The notes below the pieces were generated by a model that ran no database searches, had not been told where the DNA came from, and saw nothing but the letters and a program-made list of their open reading frames with translations. A DNA stretch of 64,000 nucleotides. Origin: Albidovulum sp. (lineage in GTDB: Bacteria > Pseudomonadota > Alphaproteobacteria > Rhodobacterales > Rhodobacteraceae). Location of the stretch: positions 62,001 to 126,000 of the forward strand of contig JACKKB010000002.1 in assembly GCA_020637635.1 (NCBI GenBank). Direction: 5' to 3'. Positions 51,748 to 60,245 of this stretch are shown here, in pieces (position 1 is the first letter of the stretch; each line of letters opens with the position of its first letter). Position numbers and translations under genes: made by a program.

Positions 51748-52955
51748 CCGCGCCGGCGGTTCTCGGCAACCAGGCGGCGCGGCGGCTCTTTCTCGACCGT
51801 CACGCGCTCATCGAGCCGCCATCGGGCGCGGCCGGGGGAGACGATCTTCTGGCGCTCATCCGGCGGCTCGGCTTCGTGCAGGTCGACAGCGTCAACACGG
51901 TCGAGCGGGCGCATCACATGATCCTCTGGTCGCGGCGGCAGAGCTATCGGCCGAAGAACCTCGCCCGGCTGCTGGAACGCGACCGCACGCTCTTCGAGCA
52001 CTGGACCCATGACGCCTCGGTGATCCCGATGGAGTTCTTCGGCTGGTGGAAGCTGCGCTTCGCGCGTGATGCTGTCCGGCTCAAGGAGCGATGGACCGGC
52101 TGGCGGGGCGACACCTTCCACGCCAAGATCGACGAGGTGCGGGCGCATGTCCGTGCCGGGGGTCCGGTCGGCACCGGCGACGTCGGCGAGAACGAGACTC
52201 GCGGCAAGGGCGGCTGGTGGGAATGGCATCCCTCGAAGACCGCGCTCGAATATCTCTGGCATACGGGCGAGCTCTCGGTCTGCCAGCGGCAGAACTTCGC
52301 CAAGATCTTCGACCTGACAGAGCGCGTGCATCCCGATGCCCATGCCACCCCCGCGCCAACCGAGGCCGAAACCATCGACTGGGCGTGCAACGCGGCGCTC
52401 GACCGGCTCGGCTTTGCCACGTCGGGCGAGATCGCGGCCTTCTGGGCCACGGTGCGACCCGAAGAGGCCAAGGCCTGGTGCGCGGCCGCGCGCGCGCGCG
52501 GCGAGATTGTCGAGATCGCGGTCGAATGTGCGGACGGGGCGCTTCGGCGGTGCTTCGCGCGGCACGGTGTTCTTGCCGCGTCAGAGGCGGTCGCCGCGCC
52601 CGCGAACCGGATCCGGATCCTGTCGCCCTTCGACCCGGCACTGCGCGACCGCAACCGTGCCCAGCGGCTTTTCGGTTTCTTCTACCGGATCGAGATCTTC
52701 GTGCCGGAACCGAAGCGGCAATACGGCTACTACGTCTTTCCGGTGATGGAGCGCGACCGCATCATCGGCCGGATCGACGTGAAGGCCCAGCGCGGAGAGG
52801 GCGTTCTCGTGGTGCGTGCCTTCTGGCCCGAACGCGGCGTGGCGATGGGCTCCGGCCGCGAAGCCCGGCTTCTGGCCGAGCTTGACCGGCTGGCGCGGTT
52901 CGCCGGCTGCGAAGCCGTGCGGGTCGCGCCCGACTGGCTGCGCCCCGCCGGCTGA
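51744..52955 (+). CDS. YcaQ/AlkZ-like winged-helix DNA glycosylase
   Basis: 403 residues from the ATG at 51744, overlapping the dipeptidase stop by 4 bases. HTH_42 family: ARRLFLDRHAL, then LGFVQVDSVNTVERAHHMILWSR, which contains the catalytic QxD (QVD) of YcaQ-type glycosylases, TLFEHWTHDASVIP, ERDRIIGRIDVKA. E. coli YcaQ unhooks interstrand crosslinks and alkylated bases. Its coupling to a peptide transport operon looks like chance clustering or shared transcription; no functional link is known. Confidence 0.88.
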   Translation: MTAPAVLGNQAARRLFLDRHALIEPPSGAAGGDDLLALIRRLGFVQVDSVNTVERAHHMILWSRRQSYRPKNLARLLERDRTLFEHWTHDASVIPMEFFGWWKLRFARDAVRLKERWTGWRGDTFHAKIDEVRAHVRAGGPVGTGDVGENETRGKGGWWEWHPSKTALEYLWHTGELSVCQRQNFAKIFDLTERVHPDAHATPAPTEAETIDWACNAALDRLGFATSGEIAAFWATVRPEEAKAWCAAARARGEIVEIAVECADGALRRCFARHGVLAASEAVAAPANRIRILSPFDPALRDRNRAQRLFGFFYRIEIFVPEPKRQYGYYVFPVMERDRIIGRIDVKAQRGEGVLVVRAFWPERGVAMGSGREARLLAELDRLARFAGCEAVRVAPDWLRPAG

Positions 52956-53032
52956 AAACGACAGTGCCCGGTCGGGGCGGAGACAGAGAGGCGCCACCCC
53001 CATCGTCCAAGCTGCCCCGGCAGCAGGCGCGG

Positions 53033-53926
53033 ATGGTTGGGCAGATCGGATACCGGCAGGGGGTGGTGCTCGTCGTGGCGGCGGCCGTGCTCTGGTCGCT
53101 CCTGGGGCTCGCGATCCGGCTCATGGGTGACGCCGGCACATGGCAAGTGCTCTTCTGGCGCTCGCTCGGGCTCGTGCCGGTGCTTTTCGCCGTTCTCCAT
53201 CGCCGCTCCGGGGGGCACCCCCTGGCCCGCATCCGCGCGGCCGGCCTGCCCGGGCTCGCGGGCGGCACCGGGCTCGTCTTCGCCTTTGCGGGCGCGATCT
53301 ATGCGATCCAGGCGACGACGGTCGCCAATGCCGTCTTTCTCTTCGCGGCGGCGCCGCTCATCACCGCGGTCCTGGCCTGGCTCGTCCTGAAGGAGCCGGT
53401 TCGCCCCGCCACCTGGATCGCCATCGCCATCGCCGCCCTCGGCATGTTCGTCATGGTCCGCGAGGGGCTGGCGATCGGCGCCGGGGCCGGCAATGTCGCC
53501 GCCCTTCTCTCGGCCGCGGGTTTCGCGGCCTTCACGGTGACGCTGCGCTGGGGGCGGCTGTCGGACATGCTGGCGGCGGTGCTGATCGGCGGCGTCATGT
53601 CGATCCTCATCGCCTCGCTGGCGATCTGGCTGCGCGGGGAGAGCTTCGGGCTCCCGCTCCGCTCGGCCCTCATCGCCATGGCGATGGGCGCGGTGCTGCT
53701 TGGCGGCGGCATGGCGATCTACACCGCCGGCAGCCGCGCGGTGCCCGCAGCCGAGATCGGCATCCTGGCCATGGCCGAGGTCATGCTCTCGCCGGTCTGG
53801 GTCTGGCTCGTCCTCGGCGAGTGGGCGAGTGCCGCCACCTTCGCCGGCGGCTCGATCCTGATGGTGGCCATCGCCTTCAACGCGCTGAGCGGGATGCGCC
53901 ACCGGCCGTCGCTCACGCCCGGATAG
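53033..53926 (+). CDS. DMT/EamA-family transporter
   Basis: 297 residues from the ATG at 53033; the frame opens at 52964 with a hydrophilic lead that looks non-coding. Ten hydrophobic helices in two EamA repeats (VVLVVAAAVLWSLLGLAIRLMG; AVFLFAAAPLITAVLAWLVLKEP; AEIGILAMAEVMLSPVWVWLVLGE). Export of small metabolites is usual for the family; the substrate is unknown. It precedes the glutamine-synthetase-like cluster by 182 bases. Confidence 0.88.
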   Translation: MVGQIGYRQGVVLVVAAAVLWSLLGLAIRLMGDAGTWQVLFWRSLGLVPVLFAVLHRRSGGHPLARIRAAGLPGLAGGTGLVFAFAGAIYAIQATTVANAVFLFAAAPLITAVLAWLVLKEPVRPATWIAIAIAALGMFVMVREGLAIGAGAGNVAALLSAAGFAAFTVTLRWGRLSDMLAAVLIGGVMSILIASLAIWLRGESFGLPLRSALIAMAMGAVLLGGGMAIYTAGSRAVPAAEIGILAMAEVMLSPVWVWLVLGEWASAATFAGGSILMVAIAFNALSGMRHRPSLTPG

Positions 53927-54035
53927 CAAGGTGCCCGCGAGACCGCCGAGAGCGCTTGACACCGCCCCGCCCTGCCCCGAGCCTGCGCCTTGGGGCCCGG
54001 CGGTCGCCGCAGGGGCTGCCACCCCCTTTCGGGGA

Positions 54036-54047
54036 ATTTGATCAAAT
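54036..54047. promoter_or_regulatory. Perfect palindrome upstream of the glutamine-synthetase-like operon
   Basis: ATTTGATCAAAT is a perfect 12-base palindrome in an AT-rich island, 61 bases before the start codon. Its position fits an operator for the three-gene operon that follows. No regulator gene is adjacent, so the binding protein must be encoded elsewhere. Confidence 0.6.
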
Positions 54048-54108
54048 ACTAGAGTGACAGCCAAGACGGGGCGAATCCAGCCCCGCGAGACCAGCAAGGG
54101 AGAGCCGC

Positions 54109-55473
54109 ATGCCTGCAAACCTCACGTTCGACGCGCTGAAGAAAGCGGTGGCGAGCGGCGAGATCGACACCGTTCTCGTCGCCATCGTGGACATGCAGGG
54201 CAGGCTCATGGGCAAGCGCTTCGTGGCCCAGCATTTCGTCGAGAGCGCCTGGGAAGAGACGCATTGCTGCAACTACCTTCTGGCCGTCGATGTCGAGATG
54301 TTCACCGTGCCGGGCTACAAGTCGGCGGGCTGGGAGAAGGGCTACGGCGACTATATCGTCAAGCCCGATCTGGCGACGCTGCGCCTTGTGCCCTGGCTCG
54401 AGGGGACCGCGATGTGCATGGCCGATCTTCTCGACCATCACACCCATGAGGAAGTGAGCGTGAGCCCGCGCGCGATCCTCAAGCGTCAGGTGGCGCGGGC
54501 AAAGGCCATGGGCTTCGACGCGATGATGGCGACGGAGCTCGAGTTCTTTCTCTTCCAGGACAGCTACGACACCATCACCGACCGCAATTTCCAGGATCTC
54601 CAGCCGCTCGGCCGCCACAATATCGACTATGCGATCTTCGGAACGACCAAGGAAGAAAGCGTGATGCGGGAAATCCGCAACGGGCTCTGGGGCGCAGGCG
54701 TGCCGATCGAGAACTCCAAGGGCGAGGCCGAGGTCGGGCAGGAAGAGGTGAACGCGAAATACTCCGACGCGCTCGACACCTGCGACATGCATGCGATCAT
54801 CAAGAACGCGGTCAAGGAGATCGCCTTCCGGCACGGCCGCGCCGCGACCTTCATGGCGAAATACGATCACCGCCGTGCGGGATCGTCGAGCCATGTGCAC
54901 CAGTCGCTCTGGAAAGGCGGCAAGCCCGCCTTCCGCGACGAGAAGGACCCGCACGGCATGTCGGCGCTGATGAAGCACTATGTCGCCGGCCAGCTTGCCC
55001 ATGCGCGCGAGATCACGCTTTGCCTCGCGCCCTATGTCAACAGCTACAAGCGCTTCGTCGTAGGCATGTTCGCACCGACCAAGGCGGTCTGGTCGCTCGA
55101 CAATCGCACCGCGGGCTTCAGGGTCTGCGGCGAGAACACCCGGGCGATCCGGGTCGAGTGCCGGATCGGCGGCGCCGATCTCAACCCCTATCTCGCCTGT
55201 GCCGGTCTGCTGGCAGCGGGGCTGGCCGGGATCGAGGCGAAGCTCGAGCTGGAGAAAGCGGTGGATGGCGATGTCTATCATGCCAAGCGCGCGCGCGAGA
55301 TCCCCCATACCCTCGGCGAGGCGGCGGATCTGGCCAACCGATCGAAGATGTTGCGCGCGGCCTTCGGCGACGAGGTGGTCGATCATTACGTGCGCGCGGC
55401 GCGGTGGGAGATCGAGGAACAGAACCGGGTCGTGACCGACTGGGAAGTGAAACGGGGTTTCGAACGGCTCTGA
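54109..55473 (+). CDS. Glutamine-synthetase-like ligase (probable gamma-glutamyl-amine synthetase)
   Basis: 454 residues. GS fold with ATELEFFLFQDSY (metal-binding Glu), ENSKGEAEVGQEEVN, HRRAGSSSHVHQSLW, NRTAGFRVCGENTRAIRVECRIGGADLNPYLA (ATP and glutamate sites). It lacks the adenylylation-loop tyrosine pattern of GlnA and is nearer to PuuA/GlnT/GlnA4-type enzymes, which join glutamate to an amine instead of ammonia. It is followed by aldehyde and alcohol dehydrogenase genes in one operon, which suggests an amino-alcohol substrate such as ethanolamine. The substrate is inferred. Confidence 0.85.
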   Translation: MPANLTFDALKKAVASGEIDTVLVAIVDMQGRLMGKRFVAQHFVESAWEETHCCNYLLAVDVEMFTVPGYKSAGWEKGYGDYIVKPDLATLRLVPWLEGTAMCMADLLDHHTHEEVSVSPRAILKRQVARAKAMGFDAMMATELEFFLFQDSYDTITDRNFQDLQPLGRHNIDYAIFGTTKEESVMREIRNGLWGAGVPIENSKGEAEVGQEEVNAKYSDALDTCDMHAIIKNAVKEIAFRHGRAATFMAKYDHRRAGSSSHVHQSLWKGGKPAFRDEKDPHGMSALMKHYVAGQLAHAREITLCLAPYVNSYKRFVVGMFAPTKAVWSLDNRTAGFRVCGENTRAIRVECRIGGADLNPYLACAGLLAAGLAGIEAKLELEKAVDGDVYHAKRAREIPHTLGEAADLANRSKMLRAAFGDEVVDHYVRAARWEIEEQNRVVTDWEVKRGFERL

Positions 55474-55513
55474 GCCCCCCGCAGCGGGACCGGTCACATC
55501 AAGCGAGGACCAG

Positions 55514-56902
55514 ATGACGAAGATGATCCAGTGTATCTCTCCCGTGGACGGGACTGTCTACGCCGAGCGCCCTGCGCTGACTTTGGCAGAGGCGGAAGCC
55601 GTTGTGGCGCAGGCGCGGGCGGCGCAGGCGCACTGGGCGGCGCGCCCGCTCGAGGAGCGGATCGCGCTCGTGAAGGCGGGCGTCGAGCGGCTGAACGCGA
55701 TGAAGGACCGCGTGGTCGAGGAGCTTGCCTGGCAGATGGGCCGGCCGACGCGCTACGGCGGCGAATTCGGCGGCGTGAACGACCGCACCGCCTATATGGC
55801 CGGGATCGCGGCCGAGACGCTGGCGCCGATGGTGGTCGAGAACTCGAACCTCTTCGAACGCCGGATCGAACGCGAGCCGCACGGTGTCGTCTTCATCGTC
55901 GCGCCCTGGAACTACCCCTATCTGACCACGATCAACACCCTCGTCCCCGCGCTCATCGCCGGCAACGCGGTGGTGCTGAAACACGCCACCCAGACGCTTC
56001 TGGTCGGCGAGCGGCTGGCCGAGGCGTTCCACGCCGCTGGCGTGCCGGATGATGTTTTCCAGAACGTCGTGCTCGATCATCACGTGACCGAAGCCCTGAT
56101 CGGAAACCGGGCCTTCGGTTTCGTGAACTTCACCGGCTCGGTCGGCGGTGGCGTGGCGATGGAGAAGGCGGCGGCCGGCACGTTCACGGCGCTCGGGCTC
56201 GAGCTTGGCGGCAAGGATCCGGGCTATGTCATGGATGACGCCGATCTCGACGCCGCGGTCGATAGCCTGATGGACGGCGCCATGTACAACGCCGGCCAGT
56301 GCTGCTGCGGGATCGAGCGGATCTATGTCCATGAGAGCCTCTACGACGCCTTCGTCGAAAAGGCCGTGGCCTGGGTCAGGAACCTCAAGCTCGGCAACCC
56401 GTTCGACCAATCGACGACACTTGGCCCGATGGCCAACCGCCGCTTTGCCGAAACCGTCCGCGGCCAGATCGCCGACGCCATCACCGACGGGGCGACCGCA
56501 CTCATCGACCCGGCGCTTTTCCCCGAGGATGACGGCGGCGCCTATCTCGCGCCGCAGATCCTCGTCAATGTGAACCACGAGATGCGGGTCATGCGCGAAG
56601 AGAGCTTCGGCCCTGTCGTCGGCATCATGCCGGTGACGGACGATGCCCACGCGATCGCGATGATGAACGATTGCGACTATGGGCTCACCGCCTCGCTCTG
56701 GACCCGCGACAGCGTACGCGCGGCGCGGATCGGGCGCCAGCTCGAGACCGGCACGGTCTTCCAGAACCGCTGCGACTATCTCGACCCGGCTCTCTGCTGG
56801 ACGGGCTGCAAGGACACCGGGCGCGGCGCGGCGCTCTCGCCGCTCGGCTTCCAGTCGGTCACGCGGCCGAAATCCTACCATCTCAAGAAGGTGACGAAAT
56901 GA
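55514..56902 (+). CDS. Aldehyde dehydrogenase
   Basis: 462 residues. NAD-dependent ALDH fold: VAPWNYPYLTTINTLVPALIAGNAVVLKH, FTGSVGGGVAM, catalytic Glu in LGLELGGKDPGYV, catalytic Cys in NAGQCCCGIERIYV (three cysteines in a row, as in some CCC-type ALDHs), and EESFGPVVGI. It probably oxidises the aldehyde made by the alcohol dehydrogenase next to it. It starts 40 bases after the ligase gene. Confidence 0.94.
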   Translation: MTKMIQCISPVDGTVYAERPALTLAEAEAVVAQARAAQAHWAARPLEERIALVKAGVERLNAMKDRVVEELAWQMGRPTRYGGEFGGVNDRTAYMAGIAAETLAPMVVENSNLFERRIEREPHGVVFIVAPWNYPYLTTINTLVPALIAGNAVVLKHATQTLLVGERLAEAFHAAGVPDDVFQNVVLDHHVTEALIGNRAFGFVNFTGSVGGGVAMEKAAAGTFTALGLELGGKDPGYVMDDADLDAAVDSLMDGAMYNAGQCCCGIERIYVHESLYDAFVEKAVAWVRNLKLGNPFDQSTTLGPMANRRFAETVRGQIADAITDGATALIDPALFPEDDGGAYLAPQILVNVNHEMRVMREESFGPVVGIMPVTDDAHAIAMMNDCDYGLTASLWTRDSVRAARIGRQLETGTVFQNRCDYLDPALCWTGCKDTGRGAALSPLGFQSVTRPKSYHLKKVTK

Positions 56903-58047
56903 ACGTGCCCACCGCCAACTGGTCCTATCCCACCGCCGTGAAATTCGGGCCCGGACGCATCAGGGAACTGGCCGATCACTGCAAGGCCGTGGGCATGAAG
57001 CGGCCTCTGCTTGTCACCGACAAGGCCCTTGCCAGCCTGCCGATCACCGGCCAGGCGCTCGATATCCTCGATGCCGCCGGTCTTGGCCGCGCGGTCTTCT
57101 CCGAGGTCGACCCGAACCCCAACGAGCGCAACATGGAGGCCGGGCTCAAGGCCTACCGCGCCGGCGGGCATGACGGGGTGGTCTGCTTCGGCGGCGGCTC
57201 GGCGCTCGATCTGGGCAAGATGATCGCGCTCATGATCGGGCAGACCGTCCCGGTCTGGGATCTCGAGGATATCGGCGACTGGTGGACGCGCGCGGATGGC
57301 TCGAAGATCGCGCCCATCGTCGCGGTGCCAACGACCGCGGGGACCGGATCGGAGGTCGGGCGTGCAGGGGTCCTGACCAACAGCCAGACGCACAAGAAGA
57401 AGATCATCTTTCACCCCAGGCTCCTGCCCTCGGTCACGATCTGCGATCCGGAACTGACGGTCGGAATGCCGCGATTCATCACTGCCGGCACCGGCATGGA
57501 TGCGCTTGCCCATTGTCTTGAGGCCTATTGCAGCCCCTTCTACCACCCGATGAGCCAGGGCATCGCGCTCGAGGGGATGCGGCTGGTGTTCGAGAACCTG
57601 CCGAAGGTCTACGACAACCCGACCGATCTGGAGGCGCGCGCGCACATGATGAGTGCCGCGGCCATGGGGGCCGTCGCCTTCCAGAAGGGCCTCGGCGCGA
57701 TCCATGCGCTGAGCCACCCGGTCGGCGCCAACTACAACACCCACCACGGCACCACGAACGCCGTCGTCATGCCGATGGTGCTGGAGTTCAACCGCGCCGC
57801 CATCGCGGACCGGATCGACAAGGCCGCCGCCTATCTCGGGTTTTCCGGCGGGTTCGCGGGGTTCCATGACCAGATCATGGAGCTCAGGGCGAAGCTTGCC
57901 ATCCCGGAGAACCTGTCGGCCATGGGTGTTCAGCTCGCCGATCTCGACATGCTGACCGAGATGGCGCTCGAGGACCCGTCCTGCGGCGGCAATCCGGTCG
58001 AGATGACCCGCGAGAACACGCGCCGATTGTTCGACGCCTGCATGTGA
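56899..58047 (+). CDS. Iron-containing (group III) alcohol dehydrogenase
   Basis: 382 residues from the ATG at 56899, overlapping the ALDH stop by 4 bases. NAD motif CFGGGSALDLGKMIAL, PTTAGTGSEVGRAGVL, Asp in TICDPELT and metal-binding His residues in MDALAHCLEAY, AIHALSHPVGANYNTHHG. It oxidises a primary alcohol, here probably a gamma-glutamylated amino alcohol. Relatives include EutG and lactaldehyde reductase. Confidence 0.93.
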   Translation: MNVPTANWSYPTAVKFGPGRIRELADHCKAVGMKRPLLVTDKALASLPITGQALDILDAAGLGRAVFSEVDPNPNERNMEAGLKAYRAGGHDGVVCFGGGSALDLGKMIALMIGQTVPVWDLEDIGDWWTRADGSKIAPIVAVPTTAGTGSEVGRAGVLTNSQTHKKKIIFHPRLLPSVTICDPELTVGMPRFITAGTGMDALAHCLEAYCSPFYHPMSQGIALEGMRLVFENLPKVYDNPTDLEARAHMMSAAAMGAVAFQKGLGAIHALSHPVGANYNTHHGTTNAVVMPMVLEFNRAAIADRIDKAAAYLGFSGGFAGFHDQIMELRAKLAIPENLSAMGVQLADLDMLTEMALEDPSCGGNPVEMTRENTRRLFDACM

Positions 58048-58231
58048 CGCTGCCGCCGGGCAATCAGGCCTGCGCGGCGGCGGGATCGTTGCCCCGGCCG
58101 GTTCATAGCCGCTGATTTCGCTATTCTGTGCCCGATCCTCGCCGAAAACCCGCTTTGCCGCGATCGGGGCGTTGACAGGCCTCGCCTCTTTGATCCAAGT
58201 CGGCGCCAACCGAACGCAAGGAAATGCGGCT

Positions 58232-59536
58232 ATGAAGATTGCAATGATCGGAACGGGTTACGTCGGGCTGGTCTCGGGTGTGTGTTTTTCGGACTTCGGC
58301 CACGATGTGGTCTGCGTCGACAAGGACCCGCGCAAGGTCGAGATGCTGAAGCGCGGCGAGGTGCCGATCTACGAGCCCGGCCTCGAGGCCCTTATGGCCA
58401 AGAACGTGGCGGCCGGGCGGCTGTCGTTCACCGGCGATCTGGCAAGCGCGGTCGCGGGCGCCGAGGCCGTCTTCATCGCCGTCGGCACGCCGACCCGGCG
58501 CGGCGACGGCCATGCCGATCTGACCTACGTGATGGCCGCCGCCGAGGAGATCGGACGCGCGATCGGCGACTACACCGTCGTCGTCACCAAATCGACGGTC
58601 CCGGTCGGCACCAACGCCAGGGTGCGCGAGGCAATCGAGACCGCCGCCCCCGAAGCCGCCTTCGATGTCGCCTCGAATCCGGAATTCCTGCGCGAGGGCG
58701 CCGCGATCGACGACTTCATGCGGCCCGACCGGGTCGTCGTCGGGGTCACCTCGGACCGCGCCGCCAAGGTGATGGGCGAGATCTACCGGCCGCTCTTCCT
58801 GCGCGACTTCCCGATCCTCTACACCGATCTCGAGACGGCCGAGCTCATCAAGTATGCGGCGAATGCCTTCCTTGCCACCAAGATCACCTTCATCAACGAG
58901 ATCGCGCGGCTTTGCGAAAAGGTCGGCGCCGATGTGAAGCAGGTCTCGAAGGGCATGGGGCTCGACAACCGGATCGGCAACAAGTTCCTCCACGCCGGTC
59001 CCGGCTACGGCGGCTCATGTTTCCCCAAGGACACATCGGCGCTGGCGCGGATCGGGCAGGACTACGCGGCGCCCATGCAGATCGTCGAGACGGTGATGAA
59101 GGTCAACGACGAGGTGAAGCGCCGCATGGTCGAGAAGGTGCTCGATCTCTGCGATGGGTCGGTCAACGGCAAGTCGGTCGCCGTGCTGGGCGTCACGTTC
59201 AAGCCGAACACCGACGACATGCGCGATGCGCCCTCGCTGACCATCGTGCCGGCACTCGTCGGCGGCGGGGCGCAGGTGCGCGTGGTCGATCCCCAGGGCC
59301 GCCACGAGGGCGAAAAGCTCCTGCCCGGCGTCAGTTGGCACGACGATGCCTATGAAGCCGGGGCCGGGGCCGATGTCGTCGTCATCCTCACCGAATGGAA
59401 CGAGTTCCGTGCGCTCGACCTGCAGCGGCTGGCGAAGGCGATGAAGCGCGCGCGCATGGCCGACCTGCGCAACGTCTATTCGCCGTCGGATGCCACCGAG
59501 GCCGGGTTCGAGGCCTATACCGGCGTCGGACGCTAG
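58232..59536 (+). CDS. ugd: UDP-glucose 6-dehydrogenase
   Basis: 434 residues from the ATG at 58232 (MKIAMIGTGYVGLV), with AAGGA ~10 bases upstream. Rossmann start GTGYVGLVSGVCFSDFGHDV, KSTVPVGTNARV, SNPEFLREGAAIDDFM, catalytic Cys at about 262 (GPGYGGSCFPKDTSAL) and a C-terminal domain (VAVLGVTFKPNTDDMRDAPS). It makes UDP-glucuronate for surface polysaccharides. No other polysaccharide gene is nearby. Confidence 0.96.
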   Translation: MKIAMIGTGYVGLVSGVCFSDFGHDVVCVDKDPRKVEMLKRGEVPIYEPGLEALMAKNVAAGRLSFTGDLASAVAGAEAVFIAVGTPTRRGDGHADLTYVMAAAEEIGRAIGDYTVVVTKSTVPVGTNARVREAIETAAPEAAFDVASNPEFLREGAAIDDFMRPDRVVVGVTSDRAAKVMGEIYRPLFLRDFPILYTDLETAELIKYAANAFLATKITFINEIARLCEKVGADVKQVSKGMGLDNRIGNKFLHAGPGYGGSCFPKDTSALARIGQDYAAPMQIVETVMKVNDEVKRRMVEKVLDLCDGSVNGKSVAVLGVTFKPNTDDMRDAPSLTIVPALVGGGAQVRVVDPQGRHEGEKLLPGVSWHDDAYEAGAGADVVVILTEWNEFRALDLQRLAKAMKRARMADLRNVYSPSDATEAGFEAYTGVGR

Positions 59537-59551
59537 TCGCGGGCGGCGCGC

Positions 59552-60199
59552 TCAGGCCGAGAACTTGCGCCGCGCGGCGGCAAAGCTGTCCGGTTCGGCG
59601 ACGCCCGTTGCGGTGATGCCGTCTGGCACGCCGCGCCCGAGGGCGGTCGCCACCGGCAGCACGCCCCCCCAAAGCGCGTCCAACCGGTCCTCGGGCTCGT
59701 CGACCGGCTGGCCGCAGCGGACCTTCACCGTCAGCGCCTCGATCTCGATCGCCAGAACGCCGGTGGCCTTGGCCTCCCTGGGCCTGATCGCGCGCAGCTC
59801 CTCGTTTCGCCCGGGCAGGAGATGGTCGGTGATGCACCAGAGCGCGCGGTCGAATTCGGCGCCGGGGGCCACCTTGCGCGCCTGCCCGTGGACGACGACC
59901 GAGCGGTAGTTGACCGAATGATTGAAGCTCGACCGGGCCGCCACGAGCCCGTCGATCAGCGTCACCGTCAGGCATATCGGCGCATCGGCGGTGCGGGCAA
60001 CGACGCGGGTCTTCGAGGCGCCATGGATATAGAGCCGGTCGCCGTCGCGCGCATAGGCCATCGGGATCACCATCGGCCGGCCATCGGACACGAAGCCGAC
60101 ATGGGCGAAGAGCCCCTGATCGAGTATCGCGTAACCGATGGCGCGGTCCTCGACCCGGCGCTTGGCATTGCGCATCCTGGCATAGGCTGGAACGGACAT
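59552..60199 (-). CDS. Pyridoxamine-5'-phosphate-oxidase-like flavin/haem-fold protein
   Basis: 215 residues from the ATG at 60199, with GGGAGG 6 bases upstream. Split-barrel PNPOx-like fold: FVSDGRPMVIPMAYARDGDRLYIHGA, DAPICLTVTLIDGLVAARSSFNHSVNYRSVVVHG, DHLLPGRNEELRAIRPREAKAT. This group is often annotated as FMN-binding or NimA-like (nitroimidazole-resistance type); the substrate is unknown. Divergent from a broken MocR regulator, so it may have lost its control. Confidence 0.85.
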   Translation of the reverse strand: MSVPAYARMRNAKRRVEDRAIGYAILDQGLFAHVGFVSDGRPMVIPMAYARDGDRLYIHGASKTRVVARTADAPICLTVTLIDGLVAARSSFNHSVNYRSVVVHGQARKVAPGAEFDRALWCITDHLLPGRNEELRAIRPREAKATGVLAIEIEALTVKVRCGQPVDEPEDRLDALWGGVLPVATALGRGVPDGITATGVAEPDSFAAARRKFSA

Positions 60200-60245
60200 C
60201 GGCGCCTCCCTGGTTGCGGCAGGCATAGACGTTCCCCATGGTTCC

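Noticed and set aside
54109..55473. Housekeeping glutamine synthetase GlnA
   Set aside because: No glnB or nitrogen genes nearby, sequence closer to amine-gamma-glutamyl ligases, and an operon with two dehydrogenases.
58172..58200. Promoter with TTGACA at 58172 for ugd
   Set aside because: The -35-like hexamer is good, but no acceptable -10 lies 16-18 bases downstream.
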